Position numbers and translations under genes: made by a program | The notes under the pieces: model-generated | The model's input: only the letters and a program-made list of their open reading frames with translations | What the model was told of the DNA's origin: nothing | The model's database searches: none | In this document: piece after piece, positions 27,500-37,035 of the stretch | Layout of the letters: the number at the start of each line of letters is the position of its first letter | How positions within the stretch are numbered: position 1 is the stretch's first letter | NCBI RefSeq assembly: GCF_024448505.1 | Contig: NZ_JAMOHV010000011.1 | Location: 62,001 to 126,000 of the forward strand | Source: Stutzerimonas degradans | GTDB taxonomy: Bacteria; Pseudomonadota; Gammaproteobacteria; Pseudomonadales; Pseudomonadaceae | DNA length: 64,000 bases | Direction: 5' to 3'

Positions 27500-28282
<783 letters not shown>

Positions 28283-28308
28283 CCCGAACGAATTGAAGGA
28301 GAACTCTC

Positions 28309-29196
28309 ATGGCTAAAATCGGATTCATCGGCACCGGCATCATGGGTCTGCCCATGGCACTCAACCTGCAGAAAGCCGGTCACGACATCTTCATTTCCAC
28401 TCACCACGACGCCGCTCCGGCCGCGCTGGTCGAAGGCGGCGCCGTCGCCCTGGCCAACCCCAAGGAAGTCGCCCAGGAAGCCGAGTTCATCATCGTCATG
28501 GTGCCGGACACCCCGCATGTCGAGGACGTGCTGTTCCGCGAGAACGGCGTCGCCGAAGGCGTCGGCGCCGGCAAGGTGGTGATCGACATGAGTTCGATCT
28601 CGCCGACCGCCACCAAGCAGTTCGCCGAGAAGATCAAGGCCACCGGCGCCGCCTACCTCGACGCCCCGGTCTCCGGCGGTGAAGTGGGCGCCAAGGCGGC
28701 CACCCTGTCGATCATGGTCGGCGGCTGCCCGAATGCCTTCGAGCGCGCCCTGCCGCTGTTCCAGGCGATGGGCAAGAACATCACCCGCGTCGGCGGCAAC
28801 GGCGACGGCCAGACCGCCAAGGTGGCCAACCAGATCATCGTCGCGCTGAACATCCAGGCGGTGGCCGAGGCGCTGCTGTTCGCTGCCAAGAACGGCGCCG
28901 ACCCAGCCAAGGTGCGCGAAGCGCTGATGGGCGGTTTCGCCGGCTCGAAGATTCTCGAAGTGCACGGCGAGCGCATGATCAAGGGCACCTTCGACCCGGG
29001 CTTCCGCATCAGCCTGCACCAGAAGGACCTCAACCTGGCGCTCAACGGCGCGCGTGAACTGGGTCTGAACCTGCCCAATACCGCCAACGCCCAGCAGGTG
29101 TTCAGCACCTGCGCGGCCATCGGCGGCAGCGGCTGGGACCACTCGGCGCTGATCAAGGGGCTGGAGCACATGGCCAACTTCTCGATCCGCAAGTAA
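28309..29196 (+). CDS. glxR: Tartronate semialdehyde reductase (2-hydroxy-3-oxopropionate reductase)
   Basis: A 295-residue beta-hydroxyacid dehydrogenase: Rossmann motif GFIGTGIMGLPMALNL at the N-terminus, DAPVSGGEVGAKAA (substrate-binding region), and the catalytic Lys in GNGDGQTAKVANQI. It reduces the Gcl product to D-glycerate with NAD(P)H. AAGGAG precedes the ATG. A 333-bp structured gap separates it from ttuD. Confidence 0.96.
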   Translation: MAKIGFIGTGIMGLPMALNLQKAGHDIFISTHHDAAPAALVEGGAVALANPKEVAQEAEFIIVMVPDTPHVEDVLFRENGVAEGVGAGKVVIDMSSISPTATKQFAEKIKATGAAYLDAPVSGGEVGAKAATLSIMVGGCPNAFERALPLFQAMGKNITRVGGNGDGQTAKVANQIIVALNIQAVAEALLFAAKNGADPAKVREALMGGFAGSKILEVHGERMIKGTFDPGFRISLHQKDLNLALNGARELGLNLPNTANAQQVFSTCAAIGGSGWDHSALIKGLEHMANFSIRK

Positions 29197-29529
29197 TCAA
29201 GCAGCTCCCGAGCCCGCTGCGTCGGGCCATGCGGTACCCACCTTCAGGACAGACAGAACCCCGGGTGGTGGGCCACCGCAGCGTCAGACGAAGCGGCGCT
29301 TCGAGAGTTGAACCACGGCGTCGCGGGGCCGGAATCACAGTGTCCCCCCACGACCTCACCTCGCGCCGCCGCGGTTCAACCGCCGTCTTCGGACGGCAAC
29401 CCTTTCGATTCGCCCGGCAGAAGGAGTCACGGCCCGACCGCCGGGCGGGTCGATTCCAACCCTCAGTGCTTGCCTTATCGAGCCTTGAGGACTGGAATCG
29501 GCGCAGACCCAAATAAAAGGAGCCCGCAT
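29197..29529 (+). other. 333-bp structured intergenic region between glxR and ttuD
   Basis: I see no convincing gene here. It is packed with inverted repeats: GGTGG/CCACC (29264-29277); GTTGAACCACGGCG (29307-29320) against CGCCGCGGTTCAAC (29367-29380); GCCGTC-TTCG-GACGGC (29382-29397), a stem capped by a UUCG tetraloop; and CGATTCCAACCCTCA near 29451 against TTGAGGACTGGAATCG near 29488, with two mismatches. The ttuD ribosome-binding site (AAAAGGAG) lies at its end. It may be a structured leader or non-coding RNA, or another dispersed repeat. Confidence 0.55.
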
Positions 29530-30801
29530 ATGCCCATCGCCCCGCACACCCTGCTGCGCCAACTGTTCGACAGTGCCATCGACGCCGCCCATCCGCGCCA
29601 GGTGCTGGCCGATCAACTGCCGGAGGATCGCAGCGGCCGCGCCATCGTCATCGGCGCCGGCAAGGCCGCCGCGGCCATGGCCGAAGCCATCGAACAGGTC
29701 TGGGAAGGCGAGATTTCCGGACTGGTGGTGACCCGCTACGAGCACGGCGCCAACTGCCGCAAGATCGAGGTGGTGGAAGCCGCGCACCCGGTGCCGGACG
29801 ACGCCGGCGAGCGCGTCGCCCGTCGCGTGCTGGAGCTGGTCAGCAATCTCGAGGAAAGCGACCGGGTGATCTTCCTGCTCTCCGGCGGCGGCTCCTCGCT
29901 GCTGGCGCTGCCGGCCGAAGGCATCTCGCTGGCCGACAAGCAGGCGATCAACAAGGCGCTGTTGCGCTCCGGCGCGCACATCGGCGAGATGAACTGCGTA
30001 CGCAAGCACCTCTCGGCGATCAAGGGCGGCCGCCTGGCCCGCGCCTGCTGGCCGGCCAGCGTGTACACCTACGCGATTTCCGACGTGCCCGGCGACGAGG
30101 CCACGGTGATCGCCTCCGGGCCGACCGTGGCCGACCCGACCACCTCGGCGCAGGCGCTGGAAATCCTCGCGCGCTACCACATCGAGGTGCCGGCCAACGT
30201 GCGCGCCTGGCTCGAGGACCCGCGCTCGGAGACGCTCAAGCCGGGCGACCCGATGCTCTCGCGCAGCCACTTCCAGCTGATCGCCACGCCGCAGCAGTCG
30301 CTTGACGCCGCCGCCGAGGTGGCACGCGCCGCGGGTATCACCCCGCTGATCCTCGGCGACCTGGAGGGCGAAGCGCGCGAGGTGGCGAAGGTGCATGCCG
30401 GCATCGCCCGTCAGGTGGTGCTGCACGGCCAGCCGATCGCCGCGCCCTGCGTGATTCTCTCCGGTGGGGAAACCACGGTGACCGTGCGCGGCAACGGCCG
30501 TGGCGGACGCAACGCCGAGTTCCTGCTCGGCCTCACCGAAGCGCTGCAGGGCCTGCCGAACGTTTACGCGCTGGCCGGCGACACCGACGGCATCGACGGC
30601 TCGGAAGACAACGCCGGCGCGCTGATGACCCCGGACAGCTTCGCCCGCGCCGAGGCCCTCGGCCTGCGCGCCGCCGATGCGCTGGCCAACAACGACGGCT
30701 ACGGCTACTTCGCCGCGCTGGACAGCCTGATCGTCACCGGGCCGACGCGCACCAACGTCAACGATTTCCGCGCCATCCTCATTCTGCCGCCCACTGCCTA
30801 G
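29530..30801 (+). CDS. ttuD: Glycerate 2-kinase / hydroxypyruvate reductase family (TtuD)
   Basis: A 423-residue MOFRL/GckA-family protein: VIGAGKAAAAMAEA near residue 35, the loop LLSGGGSSLLALP, KHLSAIKGGRLA and, in the C-terminal domain, SGGETTVTVRGNGRGGRNAEFLL and LAGDTDGIDG. Such proteins are glycerate 2-kinases, though older annotation calls them hydroxypyruvate reductase. It would phosphorylate D-glycerate to 2-phosphoglycerate, which leads through enolase to PEP and the neighbouring pyruvate kinase. The ATG at 29530 follows AAGGAG; longer frames upstream are in the structured leader. Confidence 0.93.
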   Translation: MPIAPHTLLRQLFDSAIDAAHPRQVLADQLPEDRSGRAIVIGAGKAAAAMAEAIEQVWEGEISGLVVTRYEHGANCRKIEVVEAAHPVPDDAGERVARRVLELVSNLEESDRVIFLLSGGGSSLLALPAEGISLADKQAINKALLRSGAHIGEMNCVRKHLSAIKGGRLARACWPASVYTYAISDVPGDEATVIASGPTVADPTTSAQALEILARYHIEVPANVRAWLEDPRSETLKPGDPMLSRSHFQLIATPQQSLDAAAEVARAAGITPLILGDLEGEAREVAKVHAGIARQVVLHGQPIAAPCVILSGGETTVTVRGNGRGGRNAEFLLGLTEALQGLPNVYALAGDTDGIDGSEDNAGALMTPDSFARAEALGLRAADALANNDGYGYFAALDSLIVTGPTRTNVNDFRAILILPPTA

Positions 30802-30824
30802 CGGCCCACAGGGAGTATCCGCTC

Positions 30825-32240
30825 ATGACGCCCGACAAGAAGGTCAAGATTCTCGCCACCCTCGGCCCCGCCACGCGCAGCATCGACGACGTGCGCGCCC
30901 TGGTGGACGCCGGGGTGAACCTGTTCCGTCTGAACTTCAGCCACGGCGAGCATGCCGACCACGCCGAGCGTTTTCACTGGATTCGCCAGGTCGAGCGCGA
31001 GCAGAACCAGGCCATCGGCATCCTCATGGACCTGCAGGGTCCGAAGCTGCGCGTCGGTCGCTTCGCCGGCGGCCGCGTGCAGCTCGAGCGCGGGCAGAAA
31101 TTCCGCCTGGACCTGGACGAGACGCCGGGCGACCAGCACCGCGTGATGCTGCCGCACCCGGAAATCATCGCCGCGCTGGAACCCGGCATGACCCTGCTGA
31201 TCGACGACGGCCGCCTGCGCCTGACCGTGCTGTCCAAGCACAACGACGTCATCGAGACCCGCGTGATGGCCGGCGGCGAGCTGTCCGACCGCAAGGGCGT
31301 CAATGTGCCGGAGGCGGTATTGGAACTCTCGCCGCTGACCGCCAAGGACCGTCGCGACCTGGCCTTCGGCCTGGAACTGGGCGTGGACTGGGTGGCGCTG
31401 TCGTTCGTGCAGCGCCCGCAGGACATCCACGAGGCGCGCGAACTGATCGGCGAGCGTGCGTTCCTCATGGCGAAGATCGAGAAGCCCTCGGCCGTGCAGC
31501 ACCTGCGCGAGATCGCCCGGTTGTCGGACGCCATCATGGTGGCGCGTGGCGACCTCGGCGTGGAGGTGCCCGCGGAGAATGTGCCGCGCATCCAGAAGAA
31601 CATCGTGCGCATTTGCCGCCAGCTCGGCCGCCCGGTGGTGGTGGCCACGCAGATGCTGGAATCCATGCGTTTCGCCCCGGCGCCGACCCGTGCCGAAGTC
31701 ACCGACGTGGCCAACGCGGTGGCCGAGGGCGCCGATGCGGTGATGCTGTCGGCGGAAACCGCCTCCGGCGATTACCCGCTGGAAGCGGTAAGCATGATGA
31801 GCAAGATCATCCGTCAGGTGGAAAGCGGCCCGGACTTCCAGGCGCAGCTCGACGTGCACCGGCCGAGCGCCGAGGCCACGCTGTCGGATGCGATCAGCTG
31901 CGCGATCCGCCGCATCAGCGGCATCCTGCCGGTCGCGGTGCTGGTCAACTACACCGAGTCCGGCGCCTCCAGCCTGCGCGCCTCGCGCGAGCGGCCGGCG
32001 ACGCCGATCCTCAGCCTGACGCCGAACCTGGCCACGGCGCGCAAGCTGACCGTCGCCTGGGGCGTGTACTCGCTGATCGAGGCGCCGCTGCGCGACATGG
32101 AGCAGGTCTGCGCCCAGGCGCTGGAGCTGGCCCGCGCCCGCGGAATGGCCGGCAGCGGCGATACCGTGCTGGTCACCGCCGGCGTACCGCTGGGCAAGCC
32201 GGGCACCACCAATTCGCTGCGTATCGAAACGCTCGCCTGA
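30825..32240 (+). CDS. pyk: Pyruvate kinase
   Basis: A 471-residue pyruvate kinase: KILATLGPATRS, RLNFSHGEHADH, DLQGPKLRVG, the active-site MAKIEKPSAVQHL with the catalytic Lys, VARGDLGVEVP, and EVTDVANAVAEGADAVMLSAETASG. It converts PEP and ADP to pyruvate and ATP. Located 23 bp after ttuD, it completes the route from glyoxylate to pyruvate; a second pyruvate kinase elsewhere in the genome is likely. It resembles the cluster-encoded PykF of P. aeruginosa. Confidence 0.96.
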   Translation: MTPDKKVKILATLGPATRSIDDVRALVDAGVNLFRLNFSHGEHADHAERFHWIRQVEREQNQAIGILMDLQGPKLRVGRFAGGRVQLERGQKFRLDLDETPGDQHRVMLPHPEIIAALEPGMTLLIDDGRLRLTVLSKHNDVIETRVMAGGELSDRKGVNVPEAVLELSPLTAKDRRDLAFGLELGVDWVALSFVQRPQDIHEARELIGERAFLMAKIEKPSAVQHLREIARLSDAIMVARGDLGVEVPAENVPRIQKNIVRICRQLGRPVVVATQMLESMRFAPAPTRAEVTDVANAVAEGADAVMLSAETASGDYPLEAVSMMSKIIRQVESGPDFQAQLDVHRPSAEATLSDAISCAIRRISGILPVAVLVNYTESGASSLRASRERPATPILSLTPNLATARKLTVAWGVYSLIEAPLRDMEQVCAQALELARARGMAGSGDTVLVTAGVPLGKPGTTNSLRIETLA

Positions 32241-32335
32241 CCGCCTGTCTGCACCCGGCGCAGCGCGCCGGCCTGGGGGCCGGCGCCGCGTCGCTGTAGC
32301 ATGCACGCCCGCACCAATCCCCCGTCAGGCTTCCG

Positions 32336-33202
32336 ATGCTCCGCCTCCCGCGCCATGTCAGCGCCGTGCTCAACGGCTTCAGCCAGATCTTTCTGCAGGC
32401 CCATCCGCTCTGTGGACTGCTGATCGCGCTCGCCATCGCGCTGCACACGCCGGCGCTGCTGGCCGGCGCGCTGGCCGGGGCGCTCGCCGGTACCTTCGGC
32501 GCCGCCGCGCTGGGGCGTTCGCGCGCCGATATCGACTGCGGGCTGTACGGCTACAACAGCGCGCTGCTGGGCGTGCTGATCGTGCTGCAACTGGGGCTTT
32601 CGGCGTTTTCGCTGGGGTTGATCGCATGCGCTGCGCTGCTCATCGACCCGCTGCAGACGCGCCTGCTCGCCGGCCTGCGCGAGCGCCAGTGGCTGCCCGG
32701 ATTCACCCTACCCTTCGTGCTGCTCGGCTGGCTTGTGCTGACGCTGCTGCCGGCACCCACTGGCACGCCAGCGTCAGTCGCGCCGATCGATGCGCAGGCG
32801 CTGGCGTTCGCCATCGCCACCGGCATCGGCCAGGTGATCTTCCTCGACCAGCCGCTGGCCGGGTTGCTGGTGCTGGTGGCGGTCTGGCTAGCCGATCGAC
32901 GCGCCGCGCGCTGGCTGCTCGCCGGCTCCGCCGCCGGTCTGGGCATCGACCTGCTGTTTGGCGCTGCGCACGGACCGATCCTCGCGGGCCTGGCCGGCTA
33001 CAACCCGGCGCTGGCCGCGCTGGCGGTAAGCCAGGTGCAGCGCTCGGCGTGGGCACCGCTGCTGGCAATCGTCGCCGCTGTGCTGGCGCGACTGGCCTTC
33101 GATCGGTTGGGCCTGCCGCCGCTGACGATGCCGTTCATCCTCGCCTGCTGGCTGGTGGCGCTGGCGGCGCGACGGGTTCGCCGGCAACCCGAGAACGCCT
33201 AG
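32336..33202 (+). CDS. Urea transporter (UT family)
   Basis: A 288-residue membrane protein with about ten helices in two homologous halves. The repeated signature GLYGYNSALLGVL and AGYNPALAALAV, and the surrounding gates, match bacterial urea channels. It conducts urea down its gradient across the inner membrane. It follows pyk by 95 bp, which include a GC-rich stem (32265-32286). Urea is the co-product of glyoxylate in ureide breakdown, so its place at the end of the glyoxylate cluster makes sense. No urease is visible in the window. Confidence 0.88.
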   Translation: MLRLPRHVSAVLNGFSQIFLQAHPLCGLLIALAIALHTPALLAGALAGALAGTFGAAALGRSRADIDCGLYGYNSALLGVLIVLQLGLSAFSLGLIACAALLIDPLQTRLLAGLRERQWLPGFTLPFVLLGWLVLTLLPAPTGTPASVAPIDAQALAFAIATGIGQVIFLDQPLAGLLVLVAVWLADRRAARWLLAGSAAGLGIDLLFGAAHGPILAGLAGYNPALAALAVSQVQRSAWAPLLAIVAAVLARLAFDRLGLPPLTMPFILACWLVALAARRVRRQPENA

Positions 33203-33204
33203 CC

Positions 33205-33429
33205 TCAGCCGCCGGTCGCGCGCGGATTCTGCTCCTGCGGGTAATGGCGCTCCTCTTCCACTTCGCCGTCGCTGCCGTGGACCTTCACCGTCGCCGTGCG
33301 CAGTTTCATGTAGTCACGGGCCTGCTCGAGCGCCGCTTCGCGGCTGGCAGTTTCGATCAGCACGCGTGGGTCGCCTTCCTCGCGCAGCAGCCAGCGATTG
33401 GCTTCCCGGGTGATGTGGTAAGTCTCCAT
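33205..33429 (-). CDS. Small DUF2188-like protein
   Basis: A 74-residue protein beginning METYHITREANRWLLREEGD. The pattern of a Tyr-His-Ile start, a Trp-containing strand and a helix rich in Ala/Glu (ASREAALEQARDYMKL) resembles DUF2188, whose function is unknown. The acidic C-terminus ends in Gly-rich residues. It is convergent with the urea transporter (two bases apart) and divergent from hmp. Confidence 0.7.
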   Translation of the reverse strand: METYHITREANRWLLREEGDPRVLIETASREAALEQARDYMKLRTATVKVHGSDGEVEEERHYPQEQNPRATGG

Positions 33430-33523
33430 GTCGATCTCCCTTGCAGTGGTGGTGGGCTCTTTCCATAGGGCATATGCCGGGCGCGAGGGTTCGCTCCAGG
33501 GTTATCTCGACCCTAATGGTGAT

Positions 33524-33611
33524 AAAAACCCTCTAACGCCGAGGTTTTTTGTACCTTCCAGGCATTACAAACCTTGATTTCAGTCAATTCCAGAGCTGGA
33601 ACGATTGTTGA
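33524..33611 (+). promoter_or_regulatory. hmp control region: ANR/DNR-type box, palindrome and sigma-54-like element
   Basis: TTGATTTCAGTCAA (33574-33587) matches the ANR/DNR consensus TTGAT-N4-ATCAA at nine of ten defined positions. TTTGTA/TACAAA (33548-33571) is an inverted repeat just upstream. TGGAACGATTGTTGA (33597-33611) looks like a sigma-54 -24/-12 element but has GA in place of the invariant GC. A stem AAAAACCCTC/GAGGTTTTTT lies at 33524-33550. Together they suggest control by low oxygen and nitric oxide. Confidence 0.55.
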
Positions 33612-33685
33612 AAGAACCTAGGTAGAACGTCGCGCCTTTGCCTTAGGCAACGGACGCAGCGACTTTCCCACCAGAGGAGTATTCG

Positions 33686-34864
33686 ATGCTTTGCGCTGAA
33701 CAAATTGCCCTGATCAAAGCCACCGTGCCGCTGCTGGAAAGCGGCGGGGAGGCACTGACCACGCATTTCTACCACCTGATGCTGAACGAGCACCCGGAGG
33801 TGCGCCCGCTGTTCAACCAGGCCCACCAGGCCAGCGGCGAGCAGCCGCGCGCGCTGGCCAACGGCGTGCTGATGTATGCCCGCCACATCGACCGGCTGGA
33901 GGCGCTCGGCCCGCTGGTCGGCCAGATCATCAACAAGCACGTGGCGCTGCAGGTGCTGCCCGAGCATTACCCGATTGTCGGCGGCTGCCTGCTGCGCGCC
34001 ATTCGCGAAGTACTCGGTGCGGAGATCGCCACCGATGCGGTGATCGATGCCTGGGCCGCCGCCTATCAGCAGCTGGCTGACATCCTCATCGGCAACGAGG
34101 AGCAGCTCTACCAGGCCAAGGCCGAGGCACCCGGTGGCTGGCGTGGCGCGCGGCGTTTCCGCATCGCCCGCAAGGTCGCCGAGAGCGAAGAAATCAGCTC
34201 GTTCCACCTGCAGCCCGAGGACGGCGGCGCGCTGATGGACTTCCTGCCCGGCCAGTACATCGGCCTGCGCCTGCAGATCGACGGCGAGGAAGTGCGCCGC
34301 AACTATTCGCTGTCGGCGGCCAGCAACGGCCGCGAGTACCGCATCAGCGTCAAGCGCGAGCCCGGCGGCGTAGTCTCCAACGCCCTGCATGCGCTGGAGG
34401 AAGGCGCGGTAGTGGAGCTGTTCGCCCCGGCTGGCGACTTCACCCTGCAACCCGGCGACAAGCCGTTGGTACTGATCAGCGGTGGCGTCGGCATCACCCC
34501 GACCCTCGCCATGCTCGAACAGGCACTGGCCACCTCGCGCCCAGTGCACTTCATCCACTGCGCGCGCAACGCCGGCGTGCATGCGTTTCGTCGCACCGTG
34601 GACGCCCTGGCCGAGCGGCATTCGCAGCTGCGGCACTTCTACTGCTATGACGAACACGAAGGCGAAGCCGCCGCGCCCGACGCCGTCGGCCTGCTCACCG
34701 AGGACCGCCTGGCCGCGTGGCTGCCGGCGGACCGCGATGTGGACGCCTACTTCCTCGGCCCCAAGCCCTTCATGGCGGCAGTCAAGCGCCAGCTGAAAGC
34801 ACTCGGCGTACCGGAGCGGCAGACCCGCTACGAGTTCTTCGGCCCGGCCAGCGCCCTCGAATGA
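33686..34864 (+). CDS. hmp: Flavohaemoglobin (nitric oxide dioxygenase)
   Basis: A 392-residue flavohaemoglobin. In the globin domain, Tyr29 (B10), Gln53 (E7) and the haem-ligand His85 stand at the same numbers as in E. coli Hmp. A FAD domain (RNYSLS, the RxYS motif) and an NAD domain (LISGGVGITPTLAML) follow, and it ends KPFMAAVKRQL ... YEFFGPA. It converts NO and O2 to nitrate with NADH. P. aeruginosa calls the gene fhp. ACCAGAGGAG precedes the ATG. Confidence 0.97.
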   Translation: MLCAEQIALIKATVPLLESGGEALTTHFYHLMLNEHPEVRPLFNQAHQASGEQPRALANGVLMYARHIDRLEALGPLVGQIINKHVALQVLPEHYPIVGGCLLRAIREVLGAEIATDAVIDAWAAAYQQLADILIGNEEQLYQAKAEAPGGWRGARRFRIARKVAESEEISSFHLQPEDGGALMDFLPGQYIGLRLQIDGEEVRRNYSLSAASNGREYRISVKREPGGVVSNALHALEEGAVVELFAPAGDFTLQPGDKPLVLISGGVGITPTLAMLEQALATSRPVHFIHCARNAGVHAFRRTVDALAERHSQLRHFYCYDEHEGEAAAPDAVGLLTEDRLAAWLPADRDVDAYFLGPKPFMAAVKRQLKALGVPERQTRYEFFGPASALE

Positions 34865-34920
34865 ACCCACCGAGCCCGCGTATGCGCGGGCTCCCTCTCC
34901 TGCCTTGACGGAGGTGAACC

Positions 34921-35154
34921 ATGTTTCAACGCACCTGGGACCCGCAACACCTGCTCCATCTGGCCAACGCGCTGATGTTCGGCGGCGTGCTGCTCCTGCT
35001 GCTGGGCGTCAGCGGCGCCTATCTGTTCGACCAGTGGCTGAGCCTGCCGCTGGTGGTCACCTGCCACGCGCTGGTGATCCTCGGCCCCACCGCCCTGAAG
35101 ATCGGTTACGTCATGCGCCTGCTCGCCCAGCGACAACTCGCCCTGGCCGCCTGA
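34921..35154 (+). CDS. ppyR: Small two-helix membrane protein, PpyR-like
   Basis: A 77-residue protein with two hydrophobic helices (about residues 15-35 and 40-65) between MFQRTWDPQHLLHLAN and a short polar tail. From memory, ppyR (PA2663) directly follows fhp in P. aeruginosa and is a small membrane protein affecting psl and pyoverdine genes; position, size and topology agree. A GGAGGTGA site lies just before the ATG. The name rests on synteny more than on a recognisable motif. Confidence 0.65.
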   Translation: MFQRTWDPQHLLHLANALMFGGVLLLLLGVSGAYLFDQWLSLPLVVTCHALVILGPTALKIGYVMRLLAQRQLALAA

Positions 35155-35362
35155 CGCGGCGAAGTTCCCTTTTAATTGCAACTACCGTTTCGTTGTAATT
35201 GCACGGCGCCATACGCACGAGCGATATAGGGAAAACCATTCGTCCGCCGTTCCTGAAACAGTGAAACTTCCATCGCAGCCCGGTCCTCTGAAACCATGAA
35301 GGCTGATGAATCTCTCTCATTGGCCGTTTCCAAAGTCTCTATCCAACTGAGGAGAAAAAGAC

Positions 35363-35533
35363 ATGGCAAATAACAACCCGGGCAACTTCGCCAACGATCG
35401 AGAGAAAGCATCCGAAGCCGGCCGCAAAGGCGGGCACAACAGCGGCGGCAACTTCGCCAACGACCGCGAGAAGGCCTCCGAGGCAGGCCGCAAGGGTGGC
35501 CAGAACAGCCACGGCGGTGGCCGCAGTAGCTGA
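35363..35533 (+). CDS. KGG-repeat (Con-10 type) general stress protein
   Basis: A 56-residue, very hydrophilic protein made of two copies of GNFANDREKASEAGRKGG, the KGG motif of Con-10/GsiB-type stress proteins, joined by HNSG and ending in a Gly/Ser tail. Such proteins are abundant in stationary phase and dryness. Start at 35363 after GAGGAGAAAAA. It has its own strong terminator just downstream, so it is a single-gene transcript. Confidence 0.88.
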   Translation: MANNNPGNFANDREKASEAGRKGGHNSGGNFANDREKASEAGRKGGQNSHGGGRSS

Positions 35534-35555
35534 CAAAGCTGCCGACAGCGGTAGT

Positions 35556-35588
35556 AAAAAGGCAAGAGCTTCGGCTCTTGCCTTTTTT
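35556..35588 (+). terminator. Strong Rho-independent terminator after the KGG gene
   Basis: GGCAAGAGC (35561-35569) and GCTCTTGCC (35574-35582) form a perfect 9-bp stem with a TTCG tetraloop, preceded by AAAAA and followed by TTTTTT. Confidence 0.95.
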
Positions 35589-35823
35589 ATTGCCGGCAAT
35601 TTAACCACCCAAACTATCAGTATTTATTGATGGCGCTCGAATATTATTCGGCCAACAGTGCTACTCATAAAATTCACAACTTTTCGACAGAACAAAAAAC
35701 CGACAGCCGGCCGCACCGTATATCGCCCAGCTAATTAACGCTTTTTGTTTTCCACCGGCATCGTTCTTGCCAGATGTCGTTCCGAGCGGCAAGGTGCATG
35801 GCACCGCAGCCAGGAACGCAACC

Positions 35824-37035
35824 GTGAACAATCCCGCCATCATCCAGAGTCTGCTGGACACCGATTTCTACAAACTGACGATGATGCAGGCCGTGCTGCA
35901 TCACTACCCCAACGCCGAGGTGGAGTGGGCATTCCGCTGTCGCTCGGAGGAAGACCTCAGCCCGTATCTGGGCGCGGTACGCGAGCAGATCGAGGCGCTT
36001 GCCGAGCTGGCGATGAGCGCCGAGGAACTGGCCTTCCTCGAACGCGTCCCCTACATGCAGCCGGACTTCATCCGCTTTCTCGGCCTGTTTCGCTTCGACC
36101 TGCGTTACGTGCGCCTGGAGGTCGAAGCGGGCGAGCTGGTGATCCACCTGCGCGGCCCGTGGCTGCACGTGATCCTCTTCGAGGTGCCGCTGCTGGCGAT
36201 CATCAGCGAGGTGCGCAATCGCGTCCGTTATCCGCAGGTGGGGCCGGAGCAGGCGCTCGAACGGCTGGACGCCAAGTGTGCCTGGCTGCGCGAGCAAGCC
36301 ACGGTCGAGGAACTGGCCGAGTTCAAGCTGGCGGATTTCGGCACCCGCCGGCGCTTTTCCTATGCGGTGCAGACCGCGGTGGTCGAACGCCTCGCACAAA
36401 CGTTCCCCGGCGACTTCGTCGGTACCAGCAACGTGCACCTGGCGCGAACGCTCGATCTGCGGCCGATGGGCACGATGGCACACGAATGGATCATGGCGCA
36501 CCAGCAGCTCGGCCCGCGGCTGATCGACAGCCAGCGCGCGGCACTGGACTGCTGGGTGCGTGAATATCGTGGCGCACTGGGGATCGCGCTGACCGACTGC
36601 ATCACCATGGACGCCTTCCTGCGCGACTTCGATCTGTACTTCGCCAAGCTATTCGATGGCCTGCGCCATGATTCGGGCGACCCGCTGATCTGGGCGGAGA
36701 AAGCCATCGCCCATTACCAAAGCCTGGGCATCGACCCGCGCAGCCGCCAGCTGGTGTTTTCCGACGGCCTGGACTTTCCCCGGGCGCTGGCGATCCTGCG
36801 GGCGCTAGCCGGGCGCTGCCGGCCGAGCTTCGGCATCGGCACCGGGCTGACCTGCGACATCGCCGGCGTGGAGCCCACCAACATGGTGATCAAGATGACG
36901 GCATGCAACGGCCAGCCGGTGGCGAAGATTTCCGACTCGCCGGGCAAGACCCTGTGCCGCGACCCAGCGTTCGTCAGCTACCTGCGACATGTCTTCGCGG
37001 TCGCCGACACCTCGCCCGCCAAAGCCGGGAGTTAG
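35824..37035 (+). CDS. pncB: Nicotinate phosphoribosyltransferase
   Basis: A 403-residue enzyme: [18 protein letters not shown] at the N-terminus, [21 protein letters not shown] with GTMAHEW (conserved His), [11 protein letters not shown], and [12 protein letters not shown] in the active site. It makes NaMN from nicotinate, PRPP and ATP in NAD salvage. The GTG at 35824 is chosen because homology starts at [16 protein letters not shown] and it has AGGAA upstream; the ATG at 35767 would add 19 residues not typical of the family. Its 3' end overlaps the opposite diguanylate cyclase gene by four bases. Confidence 0.93.
   Translation: MNNPAIIQSLLDTDFYKLTMMQAVLHHYPNAEVEWAFRCRSEEDLSPYLGAVREQIEALAELAMSAEELAFLERVPYMQPDFIRFLGLFRFDLRYVRLEVEAGELVIHLRGPWLHVILFEVPLLAIISEVRNRVRYPQVGPEQALERLDAKCAWLREQATVEELAEFKLADFGTRRRFSYAVQTAVVERLAQTFPGDFVGTSNVHLARTLDLRPMGTMAHEWIMAHQQLGPRLIDSQRAALDCWVREYRGALGIALTDCITMDAFLRDFDLYFAKLFDGLRHDSGDPLIWAEKAIAHYQSLGIDPRSRQLVFSDGLDFPRALAILRALAGRCRPSFGIGTGLTCDIAGVEPTNMVIKMTACNGQPVAKISDSPGKTLCRDPAFVSYLRHVFAVADTSPAKAGS

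Noticed and set aside
29360..29460. tRNA-like GGTTCAA and hairpins in the glxR-ttuD gap
   Set aside because: No acceptor stem, no anticodon arm in register and no CCA; the stems do not fold as a cloverleaf.
29229..29516. Short plus-strand frames in the glxR-ttuD gap
   Set aside because: Arg/Pro/Ser-rich with no ribosome-binding site and overlapping strong RNA hairpins; better read as non-coding.
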